Positions 50,338 through 58,948 are shown, counted from the first letter of the stretch. The stretch is 64,000 bases of DNA from Microbispora amethystogenes (GCF_016863015.1 NZ_BOOB01000054.1:34791-98790); one strand, 5' to 3'. Notes: a model not told the origin generated them from the letters alone. Numbers and translations are program-made.

Positions 50338-51570
50338 TCATGCGGGGTGGGGGACGACCTCCAGGCCCACGGGGCCGTTGATCATGAACGAGGTCAGGCG
50401 GGCGGGCACGTCTCCGGGGTGGGCGAGGGCGAGATCGGGCAGCTCTCGGAACAGCGTGGTCAGGGCGATCTCCGCCTCCAGGCGGGCGAGGTGCGCGCCG
50501 AGGCAGAAGTGCGGGCCGTGGCCGAACGCGAGGTGCTCCTTGCCGGCCCGGGTGGGGTCGAAGCGTTCCGGGCAGTGCGGGTGGAGCTCCGGGTCGCGGC
50601 CGGCGGCGGCGAAGCCGATGGTGATCGCGTCGCCCTTGCGGATGACCACGCCCTCCCCGAGGTCGATGTCCTCCAGCGCGGAGCGCATGGGCATGTGCAT
50701 GACCGGCCCCTCGATGCGCAGCGTCTCCTCGATGACGTCCTGCCAGGTGATGGCGCCCTCGTGGATCCGGGCGAGGTACTCGGGATGGGTGAGCAGGCCC
50801 TGGACGGCGCTGGTGATGAGGTTGACGGTGGTCTCGTGACCCGCGCCGATCATGAGGAAGAGGGTGCCGAGCAGCTCGGACTCGGACATCGGCTCCGCAC
50901 CGGGCTCGGCCGGCAGGAGCAGGTCGCTGGTCAGGTCATCGGCCGGATGCTCCCGCTTGTACCGCAGCAGCTCGCCGAGCCGGTCGTACAGCGCGGTGTG
51001 GGCGGCGACCGCCTCTTCCGCGTCGAGCGAGGAGTCCAGTGCCCCGTCGATTCCGCTGCCGATCCCCGCGCGCATGTGTTCGGGGACGCCGAACAGGTCG
51101 CAGATGACGGTGATGGTCAGCGGCAGCGCCAGGGCGTGGCGCACGTCGGCGGTGGCCCCGGGGGGCAGGGCGGCCAGCGCCTTGACCAGGCGGTCCGCGG
51201 TCGCCTGGACCCGCGGGCGCATCCGTTCGACCTGTCGCGGCGAGAACGAGGGGGCGACGCGGCGCCGGGACCTGCGGTGTTCCTCTCCGTAGAAGTTGAA
51301 GAAGCTCTCCTGCATGGTGAGCGCGGCGAGCGACCAGCCCTCGGGCACGTCGGCCAGGCCGGGCCAGTGCCGGCGGGAGTCACGCGAGACGCGCGGGTCG
51401 TTCGTGAGCGCCTGGATGACGCTGTGCCGGGTGATCGCCCAGGCGCGTACGGGCCCGGGAAGCTCCACCAGCACCGCCGGCCCCTCGGCGCGCAGCGCGG
51501 CGGCCTCGGCGTGGACCGAAGCGCCTGTGGGATCGAGAACAGGACATCTGGGAGCGGACAGGGACGACAT
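50338..51570 (-). CDS. Cytochrome P450 with canonical motifs
   Basis: 410 residues from ATG 51570 (GAGGGAG upstream). The I-helix 'LMIGAGHETTVNLITSA' has the normal Glu-Thr pair, ExxR is in 'IEETLRIEGP', and the heme loop is 'LAFGHGPHFCLGAHLARLEA'. It resembles CYP105/107-like hydroxylases of secondary metabolism and needs an external ferredoxin and reductase, which are not seen here. A 20-bp tandem duplication sits just upstream. It is alone between the repeat region and the MHS transporter, same strand as the latter. Confidence 0.88.
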   Translation of the reverse strand: MSSLSAPRCPVLDPTGASVHAEAAALRAEGPAVLVELPGPVRAWAITRHSVIQALTNDPRVSRDSRRHWPGLADVPEGWSLAALTMQESFFNFYGEEHRRSRRRVAPSFSPRQVERMRPRVQATADRLVKALAALPPGATADVRHALALPLTITVICDLFGVPEHMRAGIGSGIDGALDSSLDAEEAVAAHTALYDRLGELLRYKREHPADDLTSDLLLPAEPGAEPMSESELLGTLFLMIGAGHETTVNLITSAVQGLLTHPEYLARIHEGAITWQDVIEETLRIEGPVMHMPMRSALEDIDLGEGVVIRKGDAITIGFAAAGRDPELHPHCPERFDPTRAGKEHLAFGHGPHFCLGAHLARLEAEIALTTLFRELPDLALAHPGDVPARLTSFMINGPVGLEVVPHPA

Positions 51571-51580
51571 GCGGTACTCC

Positions 51581-51620
51581 CTCACTGGGGATTGCACGGG
51601 CTCACTGGGGATTGCACGGG
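51581..51620. repeat. 20-bp perfect tandem duplication upstream of the P450
   Basis: CTCACTGGGGATTGCACGGG occurs twice without a gap, starting 11 bases upstream of the P450 ATG. It covers the leader, so it may alter translation or expression of the gene. Confidence 0.9.
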
Positions 51621-51651
51621 GACCTCCACCGGTTCCGCCTGAGGCTTGGAA

Positions 51652-52992
51652 TCAGCTTCTGGCGGTCGTGAGGCCGGGGGACGTGGCGGTCGCCGACGGT
51701 ACGGCGGCACGCCGTACGGCCGTGCTGTCGGAGCGTTCCCGCAGGAACGCCGAAGCGGCCAGAGCGATCACGCCGGCGGCTGCCATGTAGACGGCGATCG
51801 GCGTCCAGCTGTGGAACCTGTCGAGCAGCGCCGCGGCGATGATCGGGCTGACGGCGCCGCCGAGCAGCCCACTCACGTTGTAGCTGACGGACATGCCGGA
51901 ATACCGCACGACCGTGGGGAACAGCCGTGCGCAGAACGCCCCCTGCACGCCGTAGCTCGCGGCGAACCCGGCGAACAGCAGCAGGAAACCGAGAGCCATC
52001 AGAGGGAGGGACCTGGTGTCCAGCAACGGGAACCAGGCGAACGGCGCCACCGTCATGGCGACGACGCCGCCGACGAAGACCGCCTTGCGGTTGAAGAGAT
52101 CACTCAGCCATCCGAAGAACGGCATGGCGACGATCAGGAAGACGCACGACGCGACGAGCAGCACCAGCATGACGGGCCGGCCCACGCCGATGGCCGCGCC
52201 GTATTTGAGCGAGAACACCGACCCGAGGTAGAACACCAGGAACATGGGAAGCATCGCCAGCGACGCGCCCAGGGTGATCAGGCCGTACCGTGACAGAACG
52301 TCGATCGCCGGCCGGTTCCTGACGGCGCCCTCGGCCTTCGACCGCTCGAACTCGGGGGTTTCCGCGAGCCGCGTCCGGACGTGGAGGGCGACGCCCACGA
52401 GCACGGCGCTGAAGATGAACGGCAGTCGCCATCCCCACGACAGCACCTGCCGGTCCGGCAACGCGGTGACGAGGAGGAGCGCGCCGTTGGCCAGCAGCAG
52501 TCCCCAGGCGTTGCCGGTGCCGACGACGGCGGTGAGGAAGCCCCGCCTGTTCGGCTGGGCGCTCTCCAGCGCCATCAGGAACCCACCGCTCGTCTCTCCG
52601 CCGAGGGAGCATCCCTGGATGAACCGGAGGACGCTCAGCAATATGGGGGCGGCGACGCCGATGGTGGCGTAGGTGGGCATCAGGCCGATCAGGACCGTCG
52701 CGCCGCCCATCATGACAAGAGTGGTGACCAGCGTCGCCTTGCGGCCGATCCGGTCTCCGAAGTGCCCGAACACGAAGGCACCGAGCGGCCGTCCCGCGAA
52801 GGCGACCGCGAACGTCGACAGGGACAGCAGGGTGCCGGTGGCGGGGTCGAACGAAGGGAAGAACAGCTTGTTGAAGTAGAGCGTCGAGAACGTGCCGTAG
52901 ACGAGGAACTCATAGCATTCGATGCTGTTCCCGATGAGGCTGCTCAACACGGCTCGTCTGCGTTGACCCCTGCTTATGATGACGGCATTCAT
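51652..52992 (-). CDS. MHS-family MFS transporter
   Basis: 446 residues, 12 helices. 'NSIECYEFLVYGTFSTLYFN' in helix 1, 'FGHFGDRIGRKATLV' in loop 2-3 and 'RFIQGCSLGGETSGG' in helix 4 are hallmarks of metabolite:H+ symporters (ProP, KgtP, shikimate ShiA). It probably carries an organic acid or zwitterion, perhaps a precursor or product of the cluster. GGAGAC lies before ATG. It lies downstream of the CoA-ligase operon but is separated from it by 149 bases with an inverted repeat. Confidence 0.85.
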   Translation of the reverse strand: MNAVIISRGQRRRAVLSSLIGNSIECYEFLVYGTFSTLYFNKLFFPSFDPATGTLLSLSTFAVAFAGRPLGAFVFGHFGDRIGRKATLVTTLVMMGGATVLIGLMPTYATIGVAAPILLSVLRFIQGCSLGGETSGGFLMALESAQPNRRGFLTAVVGTGNAWGLLLANGALLLVTALPDRQVLSWGWRLPFIFSAVLVGVALHVRTRLAETPEFERSKAEGAVRNRPAIDVLSRYGLITLGASLAMLPMFLVFYLGSVFSLKYGAAIGVGRPVMLVLLVASCVFLIVAMPFFGWLSDLFNRKAVFVGGVVAMTVAPFAWFPLLDTRSLPLMALGFLLLFAGFAASYGVQGAFCARLFPTVVRYSGMSVSYNVSGLLGGAVSPIIAAALLDRFHSWTPIAVYMAAAGVIALAASAFLRERSDSTAVRRAAVPSATATSPGLTTARS

Positions 52993-53087
52993 TTCGTCTC
53001 CGGGGAGTAGTCGGCCCGGGCGGGCGAGCTGTGCGGGGGAACGCGCGCCCGTCGCACAGCCCGCTCACGTCGCCGGGGGGCCAGGGA

Positions 53088-53138
53088 GTGTCTGATAAAG
53101 GCTGTCCGCCGCGCGGCAGAACATGATCCGTCAGACAC
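53088..53138. repeat. 51-bp segment bounded by 8-bp inverted repeats
   Basis: GTGTCTGA (53088-53095) and TCAGACAC (53131-53138) are perfect inverted ends around 35 bases that include the palindrome CCGCGCGG. It starts 4 bases after the CoA-ligase stop. It may be the terminator of the minus-strand operon or a solo insertion-sequence end; no transposase gene is present. Confidence 0.5.
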
Positions 53139-53141
53139 GAC

Positions 53142-54845
53142 CTAGTTCTGGAAGTCCTCCTCCCACCACTCCTGCGCCGACCGCGAGCTCCGCTGCTCCT
53201 CCCGCCGCCGCAGCTCGGTGCGCTGGACCTTGCCGGTGACGGTCTTGGGCAGCTCGGCGAACTCGATGCGGCGGATCCGCTTGTAGGGCGCGAGCTGGTC
53301 GCGGGCGTGGGCGAGGATGAGCTGTGCGGTCTCGGCCTCCGGCGGGTAGCCGGCGGCGAGCGCCACGTACGCCTTGGGCACGGCCAGTCGCAGCGGTTCG
53401 GGTGACGGCACCACGGCGGCGTCGGCGACGGCCGGATGCCGCAGCAGCACGCTCTCCAGCTCGAAGGGGGAGATCCGGTAGTCGGACGCCTTGAAGAGGT
53501 CGTCGCCCCGCCCGGTGTAGCGGAAGAGGCCGTCGGCGTCCCGGGTGGCGATGTCGCCGGTGTGGTAGTAACCACCGCGCATGCAGTGGGCGGTCGCCTC
53601 GGAGTTGCCCAGATATCCGCTCATCAGACCGAGTGGGCGACTGTCCAGCGGCAGGCAGATTTCGCCCTCCCCGGCGCCGTCCGGGATGGGGACGCCGGTG
53701 TTCGGGTCCAGCAGCGCCACCTCGTAGCCCGGCAGCGCCCAGCCCAGCCCCTCGTCGACGGTCGGCATGCCCGGCGGAGTCCCGATCTGGGCGGTGGTCT
53801 CGGTCTGCCCGTAGCCGTCCCGTACCGTCACCCCCCACGCCTCGCGGACGCGGCGCACCACCTCCCCGTTCAGCGGTTCCCCGGCGGCCACCGCCTCGCG
53901 CAGCGAGACCGGCCACTGCGTGAGGTCCTCCTGGAGCAGGCTTCGCCAGACGGTGGGCGGCGCGCAGAAGGTGGTCACGGCGTAGCGCGACATCATTTCG
54001 AGCAGCGGACGCGCGGCGAACCTCGGCTGGTTGACGACCATGACCGTCGCCTGCGCGTTCCAGGGGGCGTACAGGTTGCTCCAGGCGTGCTTTCCCCACC
54101 CGGGCGAGGAGATGTTGAGGTGCACGTCGCCCGGCCGGATGCCGATCCAGTACATGGTCGACAGGTGGCCGATCGGATAGCTCACGCTCGTGTGCCCGAC
54201 CAGCTTGGGACGGTTGGTCGAACCCGAGGTGAAGTAGATGAGCGACGGCTCGTCGGGCCGGGTCCGCACCGCCTCCCGGAGCGGCTCGGCGGCATAGGCC
54301 CCCTGGTAGTCCAGCCAGCCCGGCACCGCGCCGCCGACGGCGATGCACGTGCGTCCGCCGCTCAGTCGTGCCAGCTTGGGGGTGAGGCCGGCCTCGGCGA
54401 CGACGTGCCCCACGCCGCCGCGTTCCAGCCGGTCGGCCAGGTCGTCGGGCGTGAGCTGGACGGACGCGGGGATCACGGCGCAGCCCAGCCGGAACGCGGC
54501 CAGCAGGCACTCCCACAGTTCCACCCGGTTGGGGAGCATCAGCAGCATTCGGTCCCCGCGCCGTACGCCGGCCGCCCGCAGCCACCGGGCGACCCGCTGG
54601 GAGCGCTCGGCCAGCTCGGCGAAGCTCAGCGCGGTGTCGGCGACGACCTCGCCCCGCTGGTCGAGGTCGACCACGCGCAGCGCTATGGCGTCGTTCCCCT
54701 GGGCGATCACATCGAACCAGTCCGCGACCCAGCTGAAGTCCTGTCCGACCGCGGGCCTGGGGAAGGCCCGGGCGCGCGGCAGGTCCCCGTAGGAGGACAG
54801 CAGGTGGTCGCGGGCGCGTTGGAACTCGACGGTCGCTGGATTCAT
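53142..54845 (-). CDS. Acyl/aryl-CoA synthetase (AMP-forming, AcsM/benzoate-CoA-ligase-like)
   Basis: 567 residues. 'LIYFTSGSTNRPKLVGHT' (P-loop), 'NISSPGWGKHAWSNLYAPWN' typical of medium-chain and aryl CoA ligases, 'DGYGQTETTAQIG', and the catalytic Lys in 'LPKTVTGKVQRTELRR' are intact. It activates a carboxylic acid as its CoA thioester. As the last gene of the KAS III-Paa operon it most likely supplies the aryl-CoA on which the Paa-type epoxidase acts. 3,4-AHBA or a derivative is the obvious candidate. GGGAGG lies before ATG. Confidence 0.86.
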   Translation of the reverse strand: MNPATVEFQRARDHLLSSYGDLPRARAFPRPAVGQDFSWVADWFDVIAQGNDAIALRVVDLDQRGEVVADTALSFAELAERSQRVARWLRAAGVRRGDRMLLMLPNRVELWECLLAAFRLGCAVIPASVQLTPDDLADRLERGGVGHVVAEAGLTPKLARLSGGRTCIAVGGAVPGWLDYQGAYAAEPLREAVRTRPDEPSLIYFTSGSTNRPKLVGHTSVSYPIGHLSTMYWIGIRPGDVHLNISSPGWGKHAWSNLYAPWNAQATVMVVNQPRFAARPLLEMMSRYAVTTFCAPPTVWRSLLQEDLTQWPVSLREAVAAGEPLNGEVVRRVREAWGVTVRDGYGQTETTAQIGTPPGMPTVDEGLGWALPGYEVALLDPNTGVPIPDGAGEGEICLPLDSRPLGLMSGYLGNSEATAHCMRGGYYHTGDIATRDADGLFRYTGRGDDLFKASDYRISPFELESVLLRHPAVADAAVVPSPEPLRLAVPKAYVALAAGYPPEAETAQLILAHARDQLAPYKRIRRIEFAELPKTVTGKVQRTELRRREEQRSSRSAQEWWEEDFQN

Positions 54846-54850
54846 GGTGA

Positions 54851-55651
54851 CTACCTCCCGGTGAAGCGTGCGCGGCCGGGGCCCTCAGTGATGAACCCCT
54901 GCATGCCGCTCGTACGGTCATGGGTGCCGAACAGTCCGGCGAACACCGACCGTTCGATGGCGAGCCCGGCGGCCAGATCGGTCGCCAGGCCCGCGTCTAT
55001 GGCGGTCTTCGCCGCGTGGAGGGCCAGCGCCGGGCCTGTCTCGAAGCGCCGCGCCCAGCGCAGTGCGCTGTCCAGTACCTGGTCGGTCGGCACGACCTGG
55101 TCCACCAGACCGATCTCCAGTGCCTCCTTCGCGCCCACCTGGCGCCCGCTGAAGATCAGCTCCTTGGCCCTCGCCGGACCGATCAGCCGGGGCAGCCGCT
55201 GGGTGCCGCCCGCTCCGGGGATGACGCCGAGCAGGACCTCGGGGAGCCCGAGCCGCGCCTCGCTGCCGCAGATGCGCGCGTCGGCGGTCAGCGCCAGCTC
55301 GCAGCCGCCGCCGAGAGCGGGCCCGTTGATCGCGGCCACCACCGGCTTGGGGATGGCGGCGACCGCGTCGAAGGCCGCCTGGAGCACCGCCGCGTGGCCG
55401 ACCATCTCGGCGTGCGTCATCGCGGCCATCTCCTTGATGTCGGCCCCCGCCGAGAAGACCGTGGGCCCGCCGTACACGACCACCGCGCGGACCCGCTCGT
55501 CGGTCGCGGCCCGTTCGGCGGCGAGGCGCAACGCGGCCTGTGCCGCGCGGTCGAGCACGTTGAGCGGCGGCCGGTCGAGGCGGAGGACGCCCACCGCGCC
55601 GTCGACGTCCAGCCACGCGGCCGGGTGATCCACCTCGGGGACGGGTGTCAT
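54851..55651 (-). CDS. Enoyl-CoA hydratase/isomerase (crotonase family)
   Basis: 266 residues from ATG 55651, which overlaps the reductase stop (ATGA). The oxyanion-hole motif 'FSAGADIKEM' and 'AAINGPALGGGCELALTADA' are present. The catalytic Glu pair falls in 'LGLPEVLLGVIPGAGGTQRL'. PaaG and PaaF of phenylacetate catabolism are crotonases that isomerise the epoxide to an oxepin or hydrate the opened chain. Here it may isomerise the epoxide or hydrate/dehydrate a chain-extended acyl-CoA. Confidence 0.87.
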   Translation of the reverse strand: MTPVPEVDHPAAWLDVDGAVGVLRLDRPPLNVLDRAAQAALRLAAERAATDERVRAVVVYGGPTVFSAGADIKEMAAMTHAEMVGHAAVLQAAFDAVAAIPKPVVAAINGPALGGGCELALTADARICGSEARLGLPEVLLGVIPGAGGTQRLPRLIGPARAKELIFSGRQVGAKEALEIGLVDQVVPTDQVLDSALRWARRFETGPALALHAAKTAIDAGLATDLAAGLAIERSVFAGLFGTHDRTSGMQGFITEGPGRARFTGR

Positions 55652-56388
55652 GACCACAGCAGGCCTCCGTTCACTTCCAGCACGTGGCCGTTGACGTAGC
55701 AGGACTCGGGACCGGCCAGGAAGACCGCCGCGTCGGCGGCTTCGTCCGCGTGGCCGGGCCGGCCGAGCGCCAGCCTGGTCTTGTAGCGCGACCAGATCCG
55801 GTCGTTGCCGGTGAGCTGCCGGCCCATCCCCTCGTCGAGGATCCCCGGGGCCAGAGAGTTGACGAGGATGCCGCGTGGGGCGAGCTCGATCGCGCTGACC
55901 TTGGTGAACATCTCCACCGCGGCTTTGGTGGCGCAGTAGCCGGCGGCGCCGATGGCGACCCGGGTCGCCATGCTGGACGAGACGTTGACGATCCGGCCGG
56001 CGCCGCTGCGCTCCAGGTGGGGGACGGCGGCCCTGGTGCAGAGGAAGACCCCGGTCAGGTTGGTGGTCACCATGTCCTGCCAGTCGGCGACCGGCAGCCG
56101 GTCCACCCGCCCGTCCCGGCTCACGCCGGCGTTGGCCACCAGGATGTCGATGCCGCCGAAGCGCTCGACGGCCTCGTCCATCAGCGCGGTGACCGACTCG
56201 TCACTGGTGACGTCGACCGGGACGTAGGCGCAGCGGCCGGGGGCGAGGTCGAGAACCTCCTTGATGTCGTACGGGTTGCGGGCGGCGCAGACCACCCGCG
56301 CCCCCTCCTGCAGGTAGCGTTCCGCGATCGCCCGGCCGAGGCCCCGGGAGCCCCCGGTGATCACGGCGGTCTTTCCGCTGAGTCTCAT
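55648..56388 (-). CDS. FabG-like SDR ketoreductase
   Basis: 246 residues from ATG 56388 (GAGGAGG). Cofactor motif 'AVITGGSRGLGRAIAERYL', 'NAGVSRDG', catalytic Ser in 'NVSSSMATRV', and Tyr/Lys in 'GYCATKAAVEMF' are intact. It is an NAD(P)H-dependent reductase of 3-oxoacyl thioesters or cyclic ketones. It overlaps paaD and the crotonase by 4 bases each, so it acts in their pathway: reduction of a KAS III product or of a ring ketone after epoxide rearrangement. Confidence 0.88.
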   Translation of the reverse strand: MRLSGKTAVITGGSRGLGRAIAERYLQEGARVVCAARNPYDIKEVLDLAPGRCAYVPVDVTSDESVTALMDEAVERFGGIDILVANAGVSRDGRVDRLPVADWQDMVTTNLTGVFLCTRAAVPHLERSGAGRIVNVSSSMATRVAIGAAGYCATKAAVEMFTKVSAIELAPRGILVNSLAPGILDEGMGRQLTGNDRIWSRYKTRLALGRPGHADEAADAAVFLAGPESCYVNGHVLEVNGGLLWS

Positions 56389-56924
56389 CGTGATCCTCCT
56401 CGCACGGGCTCGGGTGTGGGGAGCATGGCGGTGCAGCCGGCCGTGCCGATCACGTCGAAGGTCGAGCCGCAGCCGCGGCAGTCGTACGGGACCTTGCACA
56501 CCGCTCCGCCGAAGCGGCCGGCCTGCTCGACGTCCTCGCTGCCGCAGTAGGGGCAGCTGGAGGCGGTGCCCGCCACGCGATAGCCGCCCCTGCTCAGCGC
56601 GTCCCGGCCGGCGACGGTCACCGCCGCGGGCTGCCACGCGCCGCGCTCCCACACGATCTCGATCCCGTATCCCGGTGCCGCCTCGGCGAGCGCGGACCGC
56701 ACTCGCCGGGCGATCTCACCGACGGCGGGGCAGCTGATCCGCGTAGGGGTCAGGTGGACGCGGATCCGGCCGTCGGTCAGCGACACCGAGCGCAGCACTC
56801 CGAGGTCGCGCAGGCCCACGTCGATCTCCGGATCGCTCACGCCGGCGACCACATCCGCGAGCCGGTCGGTGAACCGGCCGTTGAGCTGATCGGTGACCTC
56901 GTCACCGAGCTGGTCGGCGTTCAA
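56385..56924 (-). CDS. paaD: PaaD-like DUF59 iron-sulphur assembly protein
   Basis: 179 residues, TTG start overlapping the previous stop (TTGA). The N-terminal DUF59/MIP18 domain ('VAGVSDPEIDVGLRDLGVLR', then 'PTRISCPAVGEIARRVRSAL') is followed by a C-terminal four-Cys ribbon ('SCPYCGSEDVE' and 'YDCRGCGSTFD'), as in PaaD of the phenylacetyl-CoA epoxidase. PaaD is thought to mature the metal centres of the complex. Presence with PaaA and PaaBC argues for an assembled multicomponent oxygenase. Usual PaaD length is about 165 residues. Confidence 0.87.
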   Translation of the reverse strand: MNADQLGDEVTDQLNGRFTDRLADVVAGVSDPEIDVGLRDLGVLRSVSLTDGRIRVHLTPTRISCPAVGEIARRVRSALAEAAPGYGIEIVWERGAWQPAAVTVAGRDALSRGGYRVAGTASSCPYCGSEDVEQAGRFGGAVCKVPYDCRGCGSTFDVIGTAGCTAMLPTPEPVRGGSR

Positions 56925-58060
56925 CTGAACACCCCCGGGGCGTACTCGTCACGGACCGTGCGGCCGCGGGAGAGGGAGTCGGCCAGTGCGCTCCCGCCCA
57001 CCCCCCAGGTCCGCGTCCCCGGGCCGTCCGGCAGGCGCGATCCGGGTCCGCCGTTCTCGCCGACCAGCGCGGCGAGACGCTCGTGCAGTGTCACGGCCAG
57101 AGCCGGACCCGCGGGCGCCGCGCCCGCCGGGACTCCCTGTGCCGGTGACTGCGGCCGGGCACCGAACATGTCGCCGGCGCGCTCGGTCACTTCGGCGTAG
57201 GCACGCGCGAACTCCGTCCGGGTCTCGGGCCAGGCGGCCAGCGCCCGCGCCCACCGCCGCCAGTGGTCCAGGTGGACCAGCTGCTCGTCGCGGATGGCGG
57301 TGATCGCGGGCAGCCACGCCGCGCCGGGCTCGGCCCCCGCGGTCTGCTCGGCCCCTGCGGTCTGCGCGGCTTCCGCGGTCTGCTCGGCGAGTACGGCGAC
57401 GGCCGCGGCGATCACGAGGCCGCCGGCCACGAGGGACGGCCAGTCGGTGAGCCGCTCGACGACGCGCGACACCTGCCACTGCGCCTGCGCCCGGTCGAAG
57501 AAGCGGGCGTCCGCAGCGGGCTGGTCGAAGCCGCACAGCACCAGGATCGTCCCGGCGTGCGCCAGCGCCTCCTGCCCGATGGAGCCGACCGCCAGCGCCT
57601 CCTCCAGGTCGATGTAGTCGACGATGTGTTCGCCCAGCCGGTTGCCCAGGACGAACAGGTCGTCGGCGAGCGCCAGCCACAGGTCGGTGAGCCCGGGCTC
57701 GCGCGCGTCGTCGCGGCGCTCGGTCAGGCCGCTGTCGCGGCCTTCCCGCGGGGCGGCGACGGCAGGCGGGGAGGCGGAGCGGTCGCGGCGGCGTGCGGTG
57801 GGGAAGCCGGGCTGGCGGTACGGCATCCGGGTCTTCGCGGCGAGGAGGCCGCGGTCGTCCGCGCTGGAGACGATCATGTCGGTGCGGCGGACCACCCAGA
57901 GTTTGACGAGGTCGTCGCGGCGCCCGTAGGTCTCCTTGGCCAGGTGCCAGGCGGCGTCCGGGCGCGGCGAGACGATGGAACCGACATGGTTGAGAGCCGT
58001 GCCGTGGCCGCTCTGCGCGAACACCTCGTAGACGTCGGAGTCGGTCGGGATGTGCGGCAT
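56921..58060 (-). CDS. PaaB-PaaC fusion protein of an aryl-CoA epoxidase
   Basis: 379 residues. Residues 1-75 match PaaB ('YEVFAQSGHGTALNHVGSIV', 'DLVKLWVVRRTDMI'), normally a separate protein of about 95 residues. After an Arg/Pro/Glu linker, residues 120-310 match PaaC ('ALADDLFVLGNRLGEHIVDY', 'AITAIRDEQLVHLDHWRRW'). PaaC is the inactive structural partner of PaaA, and PaaB bridges the dimers. An 'EQTAGA' repeat near 230 and a 70-residue tail are extra. ATG follows the paaA stop directly. Confidence 0.83.
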   Translation of the reverse strand: MPHIPTDSDVYEVFAQSGHGTALNHVGSIVSPRPDAAWHLAKETYGRRDDLVKLWVVRRTDMIVSSADDRGLLAAKTRMPYRQPGFPTARRRDRSASPPAVAAPREGRDSGLTERRDDAREPGLTDLWLALADDLFVLGNRLGEHIVDYIDLEEALAVGSIGQEALAHAGTILVLCGFDQPAADARFFDRAQAQWQVSRVVERLTDWPSLVAGGLVIAAAVAVLAEQTAEAAQTAGAEQTAGAEPGAAWLPAITAIRDEQLVHLDHWRRWARALAAWPETRTEFARAYAEVTERAGDMFGARPQSPAQGVPAGAAPAGPALAVTLHERLAALVGENGGPGSRLPDGPGTRTWGVGGSALADSLSRGRTVRDEYAPGVFS

Positions 58061-58948
58061 TCACGCCACCCCCTGCAGCGCGCGCCGGTACGGCGCGTTG
58101 CGGTCCAGGGCGCGGCGCACCCAGTCCAGCCGCCGCTGCGACGACGGCCCGCCGTTCGCGATGACCTTCTTCACCTGGGCCCAGTCGGGCATCTCGAACT
58201 CCCACTCGCCCGAGGGCGCCTGACGCACCAACGCGGGGTCCACGTGCAGACCGAGCTTCCGGACCACCGGGATGATCTTGTTGAGCCAGGCCTGGCGCAC
58301 CTCGTCGTTGCCGTCCGGCTTCAGGCCGACCTGCCACATGCGGTTGGTGTGCAGGGTGTCGGTGTCGGGCGGCCCGAGGTAGGCCAGGATTCGCGGCAGC
58401 CACAGCTCGAACCCCTCCTGCACCCGGCGGCGCTGCTCGGCGTCACCGTGCGTCAGGATCTCGTGGGTCAGGTCCAGGGCGTGCTGGTAGTGGAAGGACT
58501 CCTCGCGTTCGACCTTGCGCAGCGCCCGGGCGTACGGCAGGTACACGCCCTTCGCCAGGGACTGGAACTGCGTGATCGCGGCCGAGTTGGTCAGGAGCAG
58601 TCCGGGGCCGACCTCCTCCCAGGTCGCGAAGGAGTAGTGGAAGATGTTGTGGATCTTCGTACGGCCCTCCAGGTAGTCGAGGAGGATCCGTTCGCGCGGC
58701 ATGCCCAGGTCTTCGGCGACACGCGCGACCACATGCCCGTGGCCGACCTCGTCCTGGATCTTGGCCATGAGCATCTGCCGCCTGGTGTGGCTGGGCGCGC
58801 GGTCCAGCCACTCGACGTACTGCAGCACGCCCACCAGCTCGTTGAGCGCCTGTACGGCGGCGAACCGCCTGGCGCCCTCCCGCACCTCGTCGGGCATCGG
58901 ATCCCACAGCTCGTAGCAGCGGTGTCCCGCCGCCGTAGCCATCGGCAT
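58061..58948 (-). CDS. paaA: PaaA-like diiron catalytic subunit of an aryl-CoA epoxidase
   Basis: 295 residues, ATG behind AAAGGAG. Aligns over its length with PaaA (309 residues in E. coli). Diiron ligands are recognisable: Glu in 'ALNELVGVLQYVEW', Glu/His in 'MLMAKIQDEVGHGHVV', and Glu/His in 'KVEREESFHYQHAL'. 'KIHNIFHYSFATWEEVG' and 'EFEMPDWAQVKKVIANGG' are further PaaA landmarks. PaaA epoxidises the ring of phenylacetyl-CoA with O2. Here, inside a biosynthetic operon, an aryl-CoA from the 3,4-AHBA pathway is the probable substrate. Confidence 0.88.
   Translation of the reverse strand: MPMATAAGHRCYELWDPMPDEVREGARRFAAVQALNELVGVLQYVEWLDRAPSHTRRQMLMAKIQDEVGHGHVVARVAEDLGMPRERILLDYLEGRTKIHNIFHYSFATWEEVGPGLLLTNSAAITQFQSLAKGVYLPYARALRKVEREESFHYQHALDLTHEILTHGDAEQRRRVQEGFELWLPRILAYLGPPDTDTLHTNRMWQVGLKPDGNDEVRQAWLNKIIPVVRKLGLHVDPALVRQAPSGEWEFEMPDWAQVKKVIANGGPSSQRRLDWVRRALDRNAPYRRALQGVA

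Noticed and set aside
53088..53138. Complete insertion sequence or MITE
   Set aside because: Only 51 bp, 8-bp inverted ends, no transposase and no clear target duplication; kept only as an inverted repeat.
53142..58948. Ordinary phenylacetate degradation operon
   Set aside because: PaaE, PaaK, PaaZ, PaaH and PaaJ are missing, PaaB and PaaC are fused, and the operon shares an ARE-like site with metabolite genes.
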